Positions 44,579-53,391 of a DNA stretch of 64,000 nt are shown here, in pieces. This DNA is from JACCWP01 sp963801045 (lineage in GTDB: Bacteria > Actinomycetota > Actinomycetes > Propionibacteriales > Nocardioidaceae). The position numbers and the translations under genes were made by a program. Numbering within the stretch: position 1 is the stretch's first letter; every line of letters begins with the position of its first letter. The notes beneath the pieces are model-generated. The model did no database searches. It had not been told where the DNA came from and saw only the letters and a program-made list of their open reading frames with translations. Location: assembly GCA_963801045.1 (NCBI GenBank), contig CAWDDC010000004.1, forward strand, positions 1,550,001 through 1,614,000. Direction: 5' to 3'.

Positions 44579-47431
44579 GTGGCTCCCCGCACCGCCACCC
44601 GACAGCCGGCCCCGTCGCGGCTGCCCGCCGTGGCCCCGCGCAGCCGGGGCGCCGAGGTCGTCCTCGGGCTGCTGACGCTGGTGGTGACGCTCGCGGTCGT
44701 CGTCGGCGTCCCCTGGGCGCTGTGGCGCGCGTTCGGCCCGCCGTGGCCGGACCGGTTGCCGTCGCAGGACGTGCTCACCGCCCAGGTCGACGCCGACCTG
44801 GTGCTGCAGGTGATCGCGGTCGTGGTGTGGCTGGCCTGGCTGCACTTCTGCGTGTGCCTGCTGGTCGAGCTGGTCGCGGAGGTCCGCGGTCGCGGGCTGG
44901 CCCCGCGAGTGCCCGGTGGCGGCGTGGGGACGCAGGCGCTGGCGCGGCGGGTGGTCGCCCTCGTGCTGCTGCTGACCGGCGCCGCGGCGGCCAGCGTGCC
45001 GATGGCATCGGCGACCGTGGGCGAGCCGCAGGCCACCGTCCAGCGGCTGGAGCCGGCGGCGTCGCCCGGCACTGCTGCCGGTCCCACGGCCGAGGCGGCC
45101 GCCGACAAGGCGGCACCTGTCGCCGGGCCCTCGGCCGGACAGGCCGCTGGTCAGTCCGCCGGCCAGGCCGGGGGCGAGCGCTACTACCAGGTCAAGCCGC
45201 CGCAGAACCGCAACTACGACACCCTCTGGGACATCGCCGAGCGCTACCTCGGCAACGGGTTGCGCTACAAGGAGATCGCCGAGCTCAACCGCGGTGTCGT
45301 GCAGCCCGACGGTTCGCGACTGGCCAACCCCGACCTGATCCAGCCCGGCTGGATGCTGCGGCTGCCCGCCGACGCCGAGGGGGTCGGGCTGCTGGTCGCC
45401 GACCCCACCCAGCCCGGCGTCGCCCCGACGGTCGCGCAGCCCGTGGGCAGCCTCGACGTGGGCCAGACGCCGCAGGCCGACGACCAGCCGGTGGGTGACC
45501 CGGTCGGAGCCGCTGCCGCCACCGCACCCACGTCGCCCGCCGAGGCCGAGACGGTCGACACCGGACTGAGCCTTCCGGACCAGTGGGCCCCGGTCTTCGG
45601 CACGGCCGGTGCGCTGCTGGCCGCCGGACTGCTCGCGGCGATGCGCCGCCGGCAGGGCTGGGACCGCGGCCCGCGCGGAGGGGGCGGGCTCCCGCTCGAC
45701 ACCGAGCTCGCGCTGCGGCTCGAGGCCGACGGTCCGACGGCCGGGCTGCTCGACCGCTCGCTGCGTACGTGGACGTCGCAGTGGCGCGAGGGCGAGGTGC
45801 CCGCGCCGGCCCAGTGCGCGGTGTCGCCGGGCGGCATCGCCGTGTCGTTCGCGACCCCGCAGTCCGTCCCGCCGCCCGCGCCGTGGCAGGCCGAGCGCGA
45901 CGGCCGGGTCTGGACGATGCGCCGGGAGGCGGCCCGCCGGCTGCCCGACAGCGCCGGTGCGCTGAGCCCGCTGCCTGCGCTGGTCACCGCAGGCAGGCGG
46001 GCCGATGACTCGCTCGTGCTCATCGACCTCGAGTCGGTGCCCGGGGTCGTGAGCCTCGGTGGCGACCACCAGGTCGCCCGCGACGTCGCGATCAGCTGGG
46101 CGCTCGAGGTGGCGACCCACGCCTGGGCCGACCGGCGCCGGGTCACCATGGTCGGCTTCGCCGACGACCTCGAGCTGGTGGCCTCCGACGCGGTGCGCCG
46201 CCTCGACGACCTCGACCGTGCGGTCGAGCAGCTGGAGGGCACCTGCCGCCACCAGCGCCAGGCGTGCGCCCAGCTCGGCGCCGACTCCGTGCGCACCGGT
46301 CGGGCACTCCGTCCCGACCCGCGGCTGTGGACCAGTCAGCTGCTGGTCTGCTCCGGTGTGCCGGACGCCGAGCACATGGCCCGGCTGCAGGCCATCGCGT
46401 CCGACCCCCAGCAGGCGGTCAGCGTGGTGCTGGTGGGCGACCACCACGAGGCGGCCGCCCGGGTCGTCGCGTCGCCCGACGGTCGGCTGTGGTGCGGCCC
46501 GATGAGCCTCGACGTCCGCGCGCAGCGGCTCACCGTCGACGCCTCGCGTGGACTCGTGGACCTGTTCGCCGCGGAGGCGACGACCGACACCACCGGTGGA
46601 CCGCGGGACCCGGACGACCCGCTGGCCGGGCTGGTGCCGGGACTGATCGACCCCGAGGTGCTCGACCTCACGCTCCGCCAGCCGGTCGAGATCGGCGTGC
46701 TCGGGCCGGTGGCCGTCGATGCCGACGGGCCGGTCGACGAGGAGCGCCGCGACCTGCTCACCGAGATCGTGCTGTACGTCGCCGCACACCCCGGTGGCGT
46801 GCACCCGCAGGTGCTGGCCTCGGCGGTGTGGCCCCGCGGGGTCAGCGACGAGGTGCGCGACGCGGCGATCGCGAAGGCTCAGGAGTGGGTCGGCCGCACC
46901 GATGACGGCGCCGAGCGGCTCGCGCTCGTCGACGGCCGCTGGACGCTCGCCCCTGACGGCGTGCGCTACGACTGGGACGTGTTCCGGTCGCTGGTCAACC
47001 AGGCCGGGGCCGGCGGCTCCGACCCGGTGCCCGCGCTCGACCTGGCCCTCGACCTGGTGCGCGGCGACGCCTGGTCGGACCTGCCGGCGCACCGCTACAG
47101 CTGGCTGGCCCACTCCGGGCTGGAGGCCGACGTGCGCGTCGTCGTCGTCGCCGTGGCCCGCCGGCTGTCGGCCGTCTACGCCGAGCGCGGCGACCACGAC
47201 GGCGCCTGGCGCGCGCTGAGCCGCGGGCAGGCGATGGTTCCGGCCTCCGAAGAGCTCTGGCAGGACAAGCTGCGGCTGGTCGCCGACCACAGCGACCGCG
47301 CGACGGTGCGGTCCGTGGCCGACGACATGTACGCGACGTTGGCCAGGCACGGCTCCCCGCTGGGTGCCGGTCCCACGACCGACGCGCTGGTCGACGAGCT
47401 GCTGCCGGGCTTCCGCCGCAGCGCGGCCTGA
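44579..47431 (+). CDS. membrane protein joining LysM and a C-terminal BTAD (SARP-type) domain
   Basis: A 950-residue protein with TM segments at about 26-48, 76-98 and 126-142, then a LysM-type domain (about 202-263, NYDTLWDIAERYLG ... QPGWMLRLP), a fourth TM (about 336-355), a large cytosolic part and a C-terminal bacterial transcriptional activator region (about 700-950) of the type found in AfsR/SARP regulators. GTG 44579 follows GAGGTG by 6 nt; GTG 44570 is an upstream alternative. Similar proteins occur in actinobacterial Tad loci; it could couple wall sensing to pilus control, which is inference. Confidence 0.82.
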   Translation: MAPRTATRQPAPSRLPAVAPRSRGAEVVLGLLTLVVTLAVVVGVPWALWRAFGPPWPDRLPSQDVLTAQVDADLVLQVIAVVVWLAWLHFCVCLLVELVAEVRGRGLAPRVPGGGVGTQALARRVVALVLLLTGAAAASVPMASATVGEPQATVQRLEPAASPGTAAGPTAEAAADKAAPVAGPSAGQAAGQSAGQAGGERYYQVKPPQNRNYDTLWDIAERYLGNGLRYKEIAELNRGVVQPDGSRLANPDLIQPGWMLRLPADAEGVGLLVADPTQPGVAPTVAQPVGSLDVGQTPQADDQPVGDPVGAAAATAPTSPAEAETVDTGLSLPDQWAPVFGTAGALLAAGLLAAMRRRQGWDRGPRGGGGLPLDTELALRLEADGPTAGLLDRSLRTWTSQWREGEVPAPAQCAVSPGGIAVSFATPQSVPPPAPWQAERDGRVWTMRREAARRLPDSAGALSPLPALVTAGRRADDSLVLIDLESVPGVVSLGGDHQVARDVAISWALEVATHAWADRRRVTMVGFADDLELVASDAVRRLDDLDRAVEQLEGTCRHQRQACAQLGADSVRTGRALRPDPRLWTSQLLVCSGVPDAEHMARLQAIASDPQQAVSVVLVGDHHEAAARVVASPDGRLWCGPMSLDVRAQRLTVDASRGLVDLFAAEATTDTTGGPRDPDDPLAGLVPGLIDPEVLDLTLRQPVEIGVLGPVAVDADGPVDEERRDLLTEIVLYVAAHPGGVHPQVLASAVWPRGVSDEVRDAAIAKAQEWVGRTDDGAERLALVDGRWTLAPDGVRYDWDVFRSLVNQAGAGGSDPVPALDLALDLVRGDAWSDLPAHRYSWLAHSGLEADVRVVVVAVARRLSAVYAERGDHDGAWRALSRGQAMVPASEELWQDKLRLVADHSDRATVRSVADDMYATLARHGSPLGAGPTTDALVDELLPGFRRSAA

Positions 47432-47436
47432 CCCCG

Positions 47437-48093
47437 GTGGCCCCCGACCCGGCGCGCTGGGTCGAGGTCGAGGCGGCCCGGTTCGCCGGCTGGGTGGAGC
47501 GGTTCGCCGTCCGCAACGGGCGAGCCGCACCGCGCCTGTCCCGCGACGACGACGGCCGACCCGTGCTCACCGCCGCCGACGGCACCCGGGCGACCGTCGA
47601 CCTGGTCTTCGACCGACCCGACGCCTACGTCGACGTGCCGGGCCTGGTCGCGCAGGTCGAGCAGCCGCACCCGTACGCGTTGCTGCTGGTGCGTCGCGGC
47701 GGATGGGCGGTCGCCCTCGCGACCGGCACCCAGGTCGGCGAGAGCCGGGTCGGCACGCGCTACGTGCAGGGCAAGACCAAGGCCGGCGGCTGGAGCCAGC
47801 AGCGTTACGCGCGCCGGCGCTCGGCCCAGGCCGAGGGCGTGGTCGGTGCCGCAGCCGAGGCCGCCGCAGGCCTCCTCGCCGGCAGCACGGTGCCGGTCGT
47901 CACGGGCGGCGACCGGCTGCTGCTGCGCGACACCGTGGCCGCCCTGGAGCAGCGCGGGATCCGTCCCGCGCTGGCCCCGCGGCGGCTGGCCGTCGGCGAC
48001 CCGCGGCGCCGGGTGCTCGACGACGCCGCGCGGGCGGCCTGCGCGGTCCGGCTGAATGTGGTCGATCCCAGCCGGTCACCCGCCGTACACTGA
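47437..48093 (+). CDS. acVLRF1-family peptidyl-tRNA hydrolase (ribosome rescue)
   Basis: A 218-residue actinobacterial relative of Vms1/ANKZF1. The eRF1-like catalytic loop motif GGWSQQR is at residues 117-123, followed by the Arg-rich YARRRSAQA. Such proteins release nascent chains from stalled or split 50S ribosomes. The start GTG is 6 bp after the LysM-BTAD stop, but the function is unrelated to the pilus; the next gene (ABC-F) also acts on ribosomes. The last codons contain the -10 element of the following gene. Confidence 0.9.
   Translation: MAPDPARWVEVEAARFAGWVERFAVRNGRAAPRLSRDDDGRPVLTAADGTRATVDLVFDRPDAYVDVPGLVAQVEQPHPYALLLVRRGGWAVALATGTQVGESRVGTRYVQGKTKAGGWSQQRYARRRSAQAEGVVGAAAEAAAGLLAGSTVPVVTGGDRLLLRDTVAALEQRGIRPALAPRRLAVGDPRRRVLDDAARAACAVRLNVVDPSRSPAVH
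48086..48091 (+). promoter_or_regulatory. putative -10 element before the ABC-F leader
   Basis: TACACT lies at the end of the acVLRF1 coding region, 7 nt before the ATG of a six-codon ORF and about 92 nt before the ABC-F gene. Transcription would start near 48098, making the small ORF leaderless. Confidence 0.4.
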
Positions 48094-48098
48094 TCGGC

Positions 48099-48119
48099 AT
48101 GTCCGTCCTCGCGGCCTAG
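48099..48119 (+). CDS. possible six-codon leader peptide (MSVLAA)
   Basis: ATG-TCC-GTC-CTC-GCG-GCC-TAG sits at the predicted transcription start and 64 bp before the ABC-F gene. A CCC-TCCG-GGG hairpin (about 48129-48140) follows. Leader-peptide attenuation controls several resistance-type ABC-F genes, so a regulatory uORF is reasonable, but the evidence is only position and size. Confidence 0.3.
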   Translation: MSVLAA

Positions 48120-48183
48120 CCGGCGACCCTCCCTCCGGGGGACACGTCTGCCCGCTTGCCGCCTGAGACACGAAGGACATCCC

Positions 48184-49782
48184 ATGCTCACCGCACACGA
48201 CCTCGAGGTGCGTGCCGGAGCCCGCCTGCTCCTCGACGCCACCTCGTTCCGGATCGGGCCTGGCGACCGGGTCGGCCTGGTCGGCCGCAACGGTGCCGGC
48301 AAGACCACGCTCACCCGCATCCTCGCCGGCGAGGCCCAGCCCGCCGCCGGTCACGTCACCGGCAACGGCTCGGTCGGCTACCTGCCGCAGGACCCGCGCA
48401 CCGGTGACCTCGACGTCTCGGCCCGCGAGCGGATCCTGTCCGCGCGCGGCCTGCACGACGTCGTGCGCCGGCTCCGGGAGGCCGAGCACCAGATGGGCAG
48501 CGACGACACCGACGTCAGCGAGCGCGCCATGCGTCGCTACGCCCGTGCCGACGCCGAGCTGCACGCGGGCGGCGGCTACTCCGCCGAGTCCGAGGCCAGC
48601 CAGATCGCGGCCAGCCTGGGACTCCCCGATCGCGCGCTCGTGCAGCCGCTGCGTACGCTGTCCGGCGGCCAGCGGCGCCGGGTCGAGCTGGCCCGGATCC
48701 TGTTCTCCGGCGCCGAGACGCTGCTGCTGGACGAGCCGACCAACCACCTCGACGCCGACTCGATCGGGTGGCTGCGCGAGTTCCTGCGCGGGCACCAGGG
48801 CGGCCTGGTGGTGATCAGCCACGACGCGGCGCTGCTGGAGCACACCGTGACGAAGGTGTTCCACCTCGACGCCAACCGGGCCGAGCTGGACGTCTACGCG
48901 CTGGGCTGGACGGCCTACCTCGCGCAGCGCGAGACCGACGAGCGTCGTCGCAAGCGGGAACGGGTCAACGCCGAGCGCAAGGCAGGCCAGCTGTTCGCGC
49001 AGGCCGACAAGATGCGCGCCAAGGCCACCAAGGCGGTGGCGGCCAAGAACATGGCCCGCCGGGCCGAGCGGCTGATGGCCGGGCTGGAGAGCGAGCGGCG
49101 CGCCGACCGGGTGGCCGCGATCAGCTTCCCGAAGCCGGCGGCGTGCGGCCGCACGCCGTTGCGGGCGGAGGCGCTGTCGCGCTCGTACGGCTCCCTGGAG
49201 GTGTTCACCGACGTCGACCTGGCCATCGACCGCGGCTCGCGCGTCGTCGTGCTCGGACTCAACGGCGCGGGCAAGACCACGCTGCTGCGGATCCTGTCCG
49301 GCATCGACCCGCCGGACACCGGCATCGTCGCGCCGGGACACGGCCTCAAGCTCGGCTACTACGCCCAGGAGCACGAGACGCTCGACCTGGGCAGCACCGT
49401 GCTCGAGAACATGCACGCCTCCGGGCCGGACCTCACCGACACGGAGGCGCGCAGCGTGCTCGGCGCGTTCCTGTTCGGTGGCGACGACGCGCACAAGCCG
49501 GCCGCGGTGCTGTCCGGCGGGGAGAAGACCCGGCTGGCGCTGGCCTGCCTGGTGGTGTCGCGGGCCAACGTGCTGCTGCTGGACGAGCCGACCAACAACC
49601 TGGACCCCGCGTCCCGTGAGGAGGTGCTGGGCGCCATCCGGTCGTACCAGGGCGCCATCGTGCTGGTCACCCACGACGAGGGCGCGGTCGAGGCGCTGCA
49701 GCCCGACCGGGTGCTGATCCTCCCCGAGGGCACGGAGGACCTCTGGTCGGCCGACTACACCGACCTGGTCGCGCTCGCCTGA
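48184..49782 (+). CDS. ABC-F family ribosome-associated ATPase
   Basis: A 532-residue protein with two ABC domains and no TM segments. Walker A motifs are GRNGAGKTT (about 35-43) and GLNGAGKTT (about 358-366); signatures are LSGGQRRR and LSGGEKTR; Walker B stretches are LLLDEPTNHLD and LLLDEPTNNLD. A basic linker (about 245-290, RRRKRERVNAERKAG) is the P-site tRNA-interaction motif region. It belongs to the housekeeping or resistance ABC-F group that acts at the ribosomal E site; which subgroup is unclear. Confidence 0.9.
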   Translation: MLTAHDLEVRAGARLLLDATSFRIGPGDRVGLVGRNGAGKTTLTRILAGEAQPAAGHVTGNGSVGYLPQDPRTGDLDVSARERILSARGLHDVVRRLREAEHQMGSDDTDVSERAMRRYARADAELHAGGGYSAESEASQIAASLGLPDRALVQPLRTLSGGQRRRVELARILFSGAETLLLDEPTNHLDADSIGWLREFLRGHQGGLVVISHDAALLEHTVTKVFHLDANRAELDVYALGWTAYLAQRETDERRRKRERVNAERKAGQLFAQADKMRAKATKAVAAKNMARRAERLMAGLESERRADRVAAISFPKPAACGRTPLRAEALSRSYGSLEVFTDVDLAIDRGSRVVVLGLNGAGKTTLLRILSGIDPPDTGIVAPGHGLKLGYYAQEHETLDLGSTVLENMHASGPDLTDTEARSVLGAFLFGGDDAHKPAAVLSGGEKTRLALACLVVSRANVLLLDEPTNNLDPASREEVLGAIRSYQGAIVLVTHDEGAVEALQPDRVLILPEGTEDLWSADYTDLVALA

Positions 49783-49815
49783 CGCCGCTGCGGAGGCGGT
49801 GGCCGGGGGCGCGGC

Positions 49816-49821
49816 TAGGGT
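49816..49821 (+). promoter_or_regulatory. putative -10 element for a leaderless enoyl-CoA hydratase mRNA
   Basis: TAGGGT is followed by 7 nt and the ATG at 49829, and there is no ribosome-binding site between, so a leaderless transcript is likely. Confidence 0.45.
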
Positions 49822-49828
49822 CGCGGAC

Positions 49829-50629
49829 ATGACGTACCCCGACGCCGAGTCGCTCGCCGCCGCCGGCCTCCGGCTGGACGTGGCCGACGAGGTCGCCACC
49901 GTCACGCTGGACCGGCCGGAGGCACGCAACGCGCAGACGCCGGCGACCTGGCGGGCGCTGGCCACCATCGGCGAGACGCTCGGTGACGACGTGCGGGTCG
50001 TCGTCGTCCGCGGGGAGGGACCGTCGTTCTCGTCCGGTCTCGACCGGGCGATGTTCGGCCCGGAGGGCCTGCCGGGCGAGCCGTCACTGGCGACGCTCGG
50101 CTCGCTGGGCGACAAGGAGATCGACGAGACGATCGCAGCGTTCCAGGCCGGCTTCAGCTGGCTGCGCGAGCCCGAGGTGGTCTCCGTCGCCGCGGTGCAG
50201 GGCCACGCGGTGGGCGCTGGGTTCCAGCTCGCGCTGGCCTGCGACCTGCGGGTGGTCGCGGACGACGCCCGGTTCGCGATGCGCGAGACGTCGCTCGGCC
50301 TGGTCCCCGACCTCGGCGGCACCAAGCCGCTGGTGGACGCGGTGGGTCTCTCGCGCGCACTGGAGATCTGCGCCACCGGACGCTGGGTCGAGGCGGGGGA
50401 GGCGCGGGAGCTGGGCCTGGCCACGGTGGTGGTGCCACGACAGCGGCTGGACGCCTCGGTCGCCGACCTGGTGGCCGCGCTGGTCGAGCCGCTGCACGGC
50501 GCCGTGGCCGGGCTCAAGCAGCTGCTGGTCGGTGCTGCCGAGCGCACGTACGACGACCAGCTGCTCGCCGAGCGGGTGGTGCAGACGGAGCGGCTGCGCG
50601 AGCTGGCGCGGGCCATGAACAGCGTCTGA
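49829..50629 (+). CDS. enoyl-CoA hydratase/isomerase family protein
   Basis: A 266-residue crotonase-family protein. The oxyanion-hole segments are SFSSGLDRAMF and GHAVGAGFQLALACDL; MRETSLGLVPDLGGT follows. The exact substrate cannot be read from the sequence. It has its own leaderless-type promoter and stands between ABC-F and the ABC exporter, so its neighbours give no pathway clue. Confidence 0.88.
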   Translation: MTYPDAESLAAAGLRLDVADEVATVTLDRPEARNAQTPATWRALATIGETLGDDVRVVVVRGEGPSFSSGLDRAMFGPEGLPGEPSLATLGSLGDKEIDETIAAFQAGFSWLREPEVVSVAAVQGHAVGAGFQLALACDLRVVADDARFAMRETSLGLVPDLGGTKPLVDAVGLSRALEICATGRWVEAGEARELGLATVVVPRQRLDASVADLVAALVEPLHGAVAGLKQLLVGAAERTYDDQLLAERVVQTERLRELARAMNSV

Positions 50630-50669
50630 CGTGGAACAACGCTCCCGTAACGGACGTTGACAGCGGGAG

Positions 50670-52571
50670 ATGACGCCACCGGGAGCCACCAGGTACAGCA
50701 CGCTGAGGTCCTTCAGCCGGGACCCGGCAGCGGCGCGCCCGGTGTCGCGCGCGACGGTGCGTCGGATCGTGGCGTTCGCAGCGCCGTACCGGCGGCTGAT
50801 CTGGGGCTTCCTCGCCCTGGTCGTGGTCGCCGCGTCGCTGGTGGTCGCCACCCCCCTGCTGTTCCAGAAGATCATCGACGACGGCGTGCTGGCCGGGGAC
50901 CGCCGGGTCGTCGTGATCATCGCGCTGGTGATCGCCGCGCTGGCGTTCGTCGAGGGCGCGCTGACGCTGGCCCAGCGGTGGTACTCCGCCAAGATCGGGG
51001 AGGGGCTGATCTACGACCTGCGCATCCAGGTCTTCGGCCACGTGCAGCGGATGCCGCTCGCGTTCTTCACCCGCACCCAGACCGGTGCGCTGGTGTCCCG
51101 GCTCAACAACGACGTCATCGGCGCTCAACAGGCATTCACCTCGACGCTGTCGGGTGTGGTGTCCAACGTGATCAGCCTGGCGATGGTCGTGGGCACGATG
51201 ATCCTGCTGTCGTGGCCGATCACCCTGGTCGCGCTGGCCCTGCTGCCGCTGTTCCTGCTGCCCGCGAAGTGGGCGGGCCGACAGCTCGCCGGGCTCACCC
51301 GCGAGCAGATGCAGCTCAACGCCGACATGGGCACCTCGATGACCGAGCGCTTCGGCGTCGGCGGTGCGCTGCTGGTCAAGCTCTTCGGCCGGCCGGCCGA
51401 GGAGGACACGGCGTTCGCGGCCAAGGCGGCCGGTGTCCGCGACCTCGGCGTGCGGATCGCCATGAGCAGCCGGATCTTCTACTCCGCCCTCGCGCTGGTC
51501 GCCGCACTCGCCACCGCGCTGGTCTACGGCATCGGTGGGCTGTTCGCGATCAGCGGCACGCTGACGGTCGGCACCCTGCTCGCCCTGTCCGCACTGATGG
51601 GCCGGCTGTACGGCCCGTTGACCGCCCTGTCCAACGTACGGGTCGACGTGATGACCGCACTGGTGAGCTTCGAGCGCGTCTTCGAGGTGCTCGACCTCGA
51701 GCCGATGCTCGCCGACCGGGAGGGCGCCGAGGAGCTCGTCGCCACCCCGGGCGACGTCGGTGTCGAGCTCGACCACGTGTCGTTCCACTACCCGCGGGCC
51801 GACGAGGTCAGCCTGGCCAGCCTCGAGTCGGTCGCCCGGCACGAGGCACGTGAGTCCGGGGAGGTCCTGAGCGACGTGACCTTCACCGTCGAGCCCGGCC
51901 AGATGGTCGCGCTGGTCGGCCCGTCCGGCGCCGGCAAGACAACGCTCACCCAGCTGGTCGCGCGGCTGTACGACGTCGACACCGGTGCGGTGCGGGTGGC
52001 AGGACAGGACGTGCGGGACGTGACCCAGCAGTCGCTGCACCAGGTCGTCGGCCACGTCACCCAGGACGCGCACATGTTCCACGACACGATCGCCGCCAAC
52101 CTGCAGTACGCCGCGCCCGGCGCCACCGACGAGCAGATGCACGACGCGCTGCGCGCCGCCCAGCTCGGCAACCTCGTCGCGGCGCTGCCCGACGGACTCG
52201 GGACCGTGGTGGGCGACCGCGGCTACCGGCTGTCCGGCGGCGAGCGGCAGCGGCTGGCGATAGCCCGGCTGCTGCTGAAGGCGCCGTCGGTCGTCGTCCT
52301 CGACGAGGCGACGGCGCACCTCGACTCCGAGTCGGAGGCCGCTGTGCAGCGTGCGCTCGAGGTGGCCCTGGAGGGCCGTACGTCGCTGGTGATCGCGCAC
52401 CGGTTGTCGACCGTGCGACATGCCGACAGGATCGTCGTGCTCGACGGCGGTCGGGTGGTGCAGCAGGGCACGCACGACGAGCTCGTCGCCCGGCCGGGGC
52501 TCTACGCCGAGCTCTACCGGACGCAGTTCGCGCCCGGCGCCGAGCACGCGCCCGCCGCCGTCCCGGTCTAG
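50670..52571 (+). CDS. ABC exporter, fused permease and ATPase (MsbA/MDR-like)
   Basis: A 633-residue half-transporter: six TM segments in the first ~330 residues, then an ATPase with Walker A GPSGAGKTT, signature LSGGERQR, Walker B SVVVLDEATAHLDS and H-loop IAHRLS. It should act as a homodimer exporting lipid or drug-like substrates; the substrate is unknown. The N-terminal ~40 residues before TM1 are hydrophilic. The ATG abuts GGGAG, an unusually close spacing, so a later start is possible. Confidence 0.9.
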   Translation: MTPPGATRYSTLRSFSRDPAAARPVSRATVRRIVAFAAPYRRLIWGFLALVVVAASLVVATPLLFQKIIDDGVLAGDRRVVVIIALVIAALAFVEGALTLAQRWYSAKIGEGLIYDLRIQVFGHVQRMPLAFFTRTQTGALVSRLNNDVIGAQQAFTSTLSGVVSNVISLAMVVGTMILLSWPITLVALALLPLFLLPAKWAGRQLAGLTREQMQLNADMGTSMTERFGVGGALLVKLFGRPAEEDTAFAAKAAGVRDLGVRIAMSSRIFYSALALVAALATALVYGIGGLFAISGTLTVGTLLALSALMGRLYGPLTALSNVRVDVMTALVSFERVFEVLDLEPMLADREGAEELVATPGDVGVELDHVSFHYPRADEVSLASLESVARHEARESGEVLSDVTFTVEPGQMVALVGPSGAGKTTLTQLVARLYDVDTGAVRVAGQDVRDVTQQSLHQVVGHVTQDAHMFHDTIAANLQYAAPGATDEQMHDALRAAQLGNLVAALPDGLGTVVGDRGYRLSGGERQRLAIARLLLKAPSVVVLDEATAHLDSESEAAVQRALEVALEGRTSLVIAHRLSTVRHADRIVVLDGGRVVQQGTHDELVARPGLYAELYRTQFAPGAEHAPAAVPV

Positions 52572-52583
52572 GGAGGCAGTCAG

Positions 52584-53351
52584 GTGGATCTCGGACTTCG
52601 GGACCGCGTCTACATCGTCACCGGCGGGTCCCGTGGCCTCGGGCGGGCGACCGCCGAGGCGCTGGTCGCCGATGGCGCCCGGGTGGTCGTCACCGGGCGG
52701 GACGAGGACCGACTCCGCGAGACAGCGGACGCGCTGCGCGCCATGGCGGGCGACAGCGTCGAGCCGGTCGTCGCCGACAATGCCGACCCGACGACGGCGT
52801 CCCGGTTGGTGGCCGCCGCGACCGAGCGGTGGGGACGGCTGGACGGTGCGCTGGTCAGCGTCGGCGGCCCACCGCCCGGGCTGCCGAGCAGCATCACCGA
52901 CGAGCAGTGGCGCTCCGCCTTCGAGTCGGTCTTCCTGGGGGCGGTGCGGCTGGTGCACGCGGTCGCCGACGCGTGCACCGACGGCGGGTCGATCGCGCTG
53001 GTCCTGTCGTCGTCGGTCAAGGCACCGGTGGCCGGGCTCGCGACCAGCAACGGGATCCGACCGGGCCTGGCCATGCTGGGCAAGGACGTCGCCGACGAGC
53101 TCGGCCCTCGTGGCATCCGCGTCACCAGCCTGCTGCCCGGACGGCTCGACACCGAGCGGGTGCGCGAGCTGGACGGGCTCGCCGACGACCCCGACGACGC
53201 CCGCCGCGGGTGGGAGCAGCGGATCCCGCTGCGCCGCTACGGCGGGCCGGAGGAGTTCGGCCGGGTCGCCGCGTTCGTGCTCTCGCCCACCGCGTCGTAC
53301 GTCACCGGCTCGGTGATCGCGGTCGACGGCGGGATGACCCGGGCTCTGTGA
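52584..53351 (+). CDS. SDR-family protein lacking the catalytic Tyr/Lys
   Basis: A 255-residue Rossmann protein with the cofactor motif TGGSRGLG (13-20) and C-terminal GSVIAVDGG of classical short-chain dehydrogenases. Where the YxxxK active site should be, it reads S155-NGI-R159 (LATSNGIRPGLAMLGK). The NAG motif region reads VGG. It is therefore atypical and may be a non-canonical reductase or a binding protein. It lies 12 bp after the ABC exporter and may be co-transcribed. Confidence 0.85.
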   Translation: MDLGLRDRVYIVTGGSRGLGRATAEALVADGARVVVTGRDEDRLRETADALRAMAGDSVEPVVADNADPTTASRLVAAATERWGRLDGALVSVGGPPPGLPSSITDEQWRSAFESVFLGAVRLVHAVADACTDGGSIALVLSSSVKAPVAGLATSNGIRPGLAMLGKDVADELGPRGIRVTSLLPGRLDTERVRELDGLADDPDDARRGWEQRIPLRRYGGPEEFGRVAAFVLSPTASYVTGSVIAVDGGMTRAL

Positions 53352-53379
53352 CCCCGCTGTGCCCGAGCCGCCGGATGGT

Positions 53380-53385
53380 TAGGGT
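53380..53385 (+). promoter_or_regulatory. putative -10 element for a leaderless GntR/UTRA mRNA
   Basis: TAGGGT followed by 6 nt and the ATG at 53392. It is the same arrangement as at 49816. Confidence 0.45.
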
Positions 53386-53391
53386 CCGGCC

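Noticed and set aside
44438..47530. A 1030-codon open frame antisense to the LysM-BTAD gene
   Set aside because: The plus-strand frame has TM, LysM and BTAD features and a good ribosome-binding site; the antisense frame has no recognisable domain.
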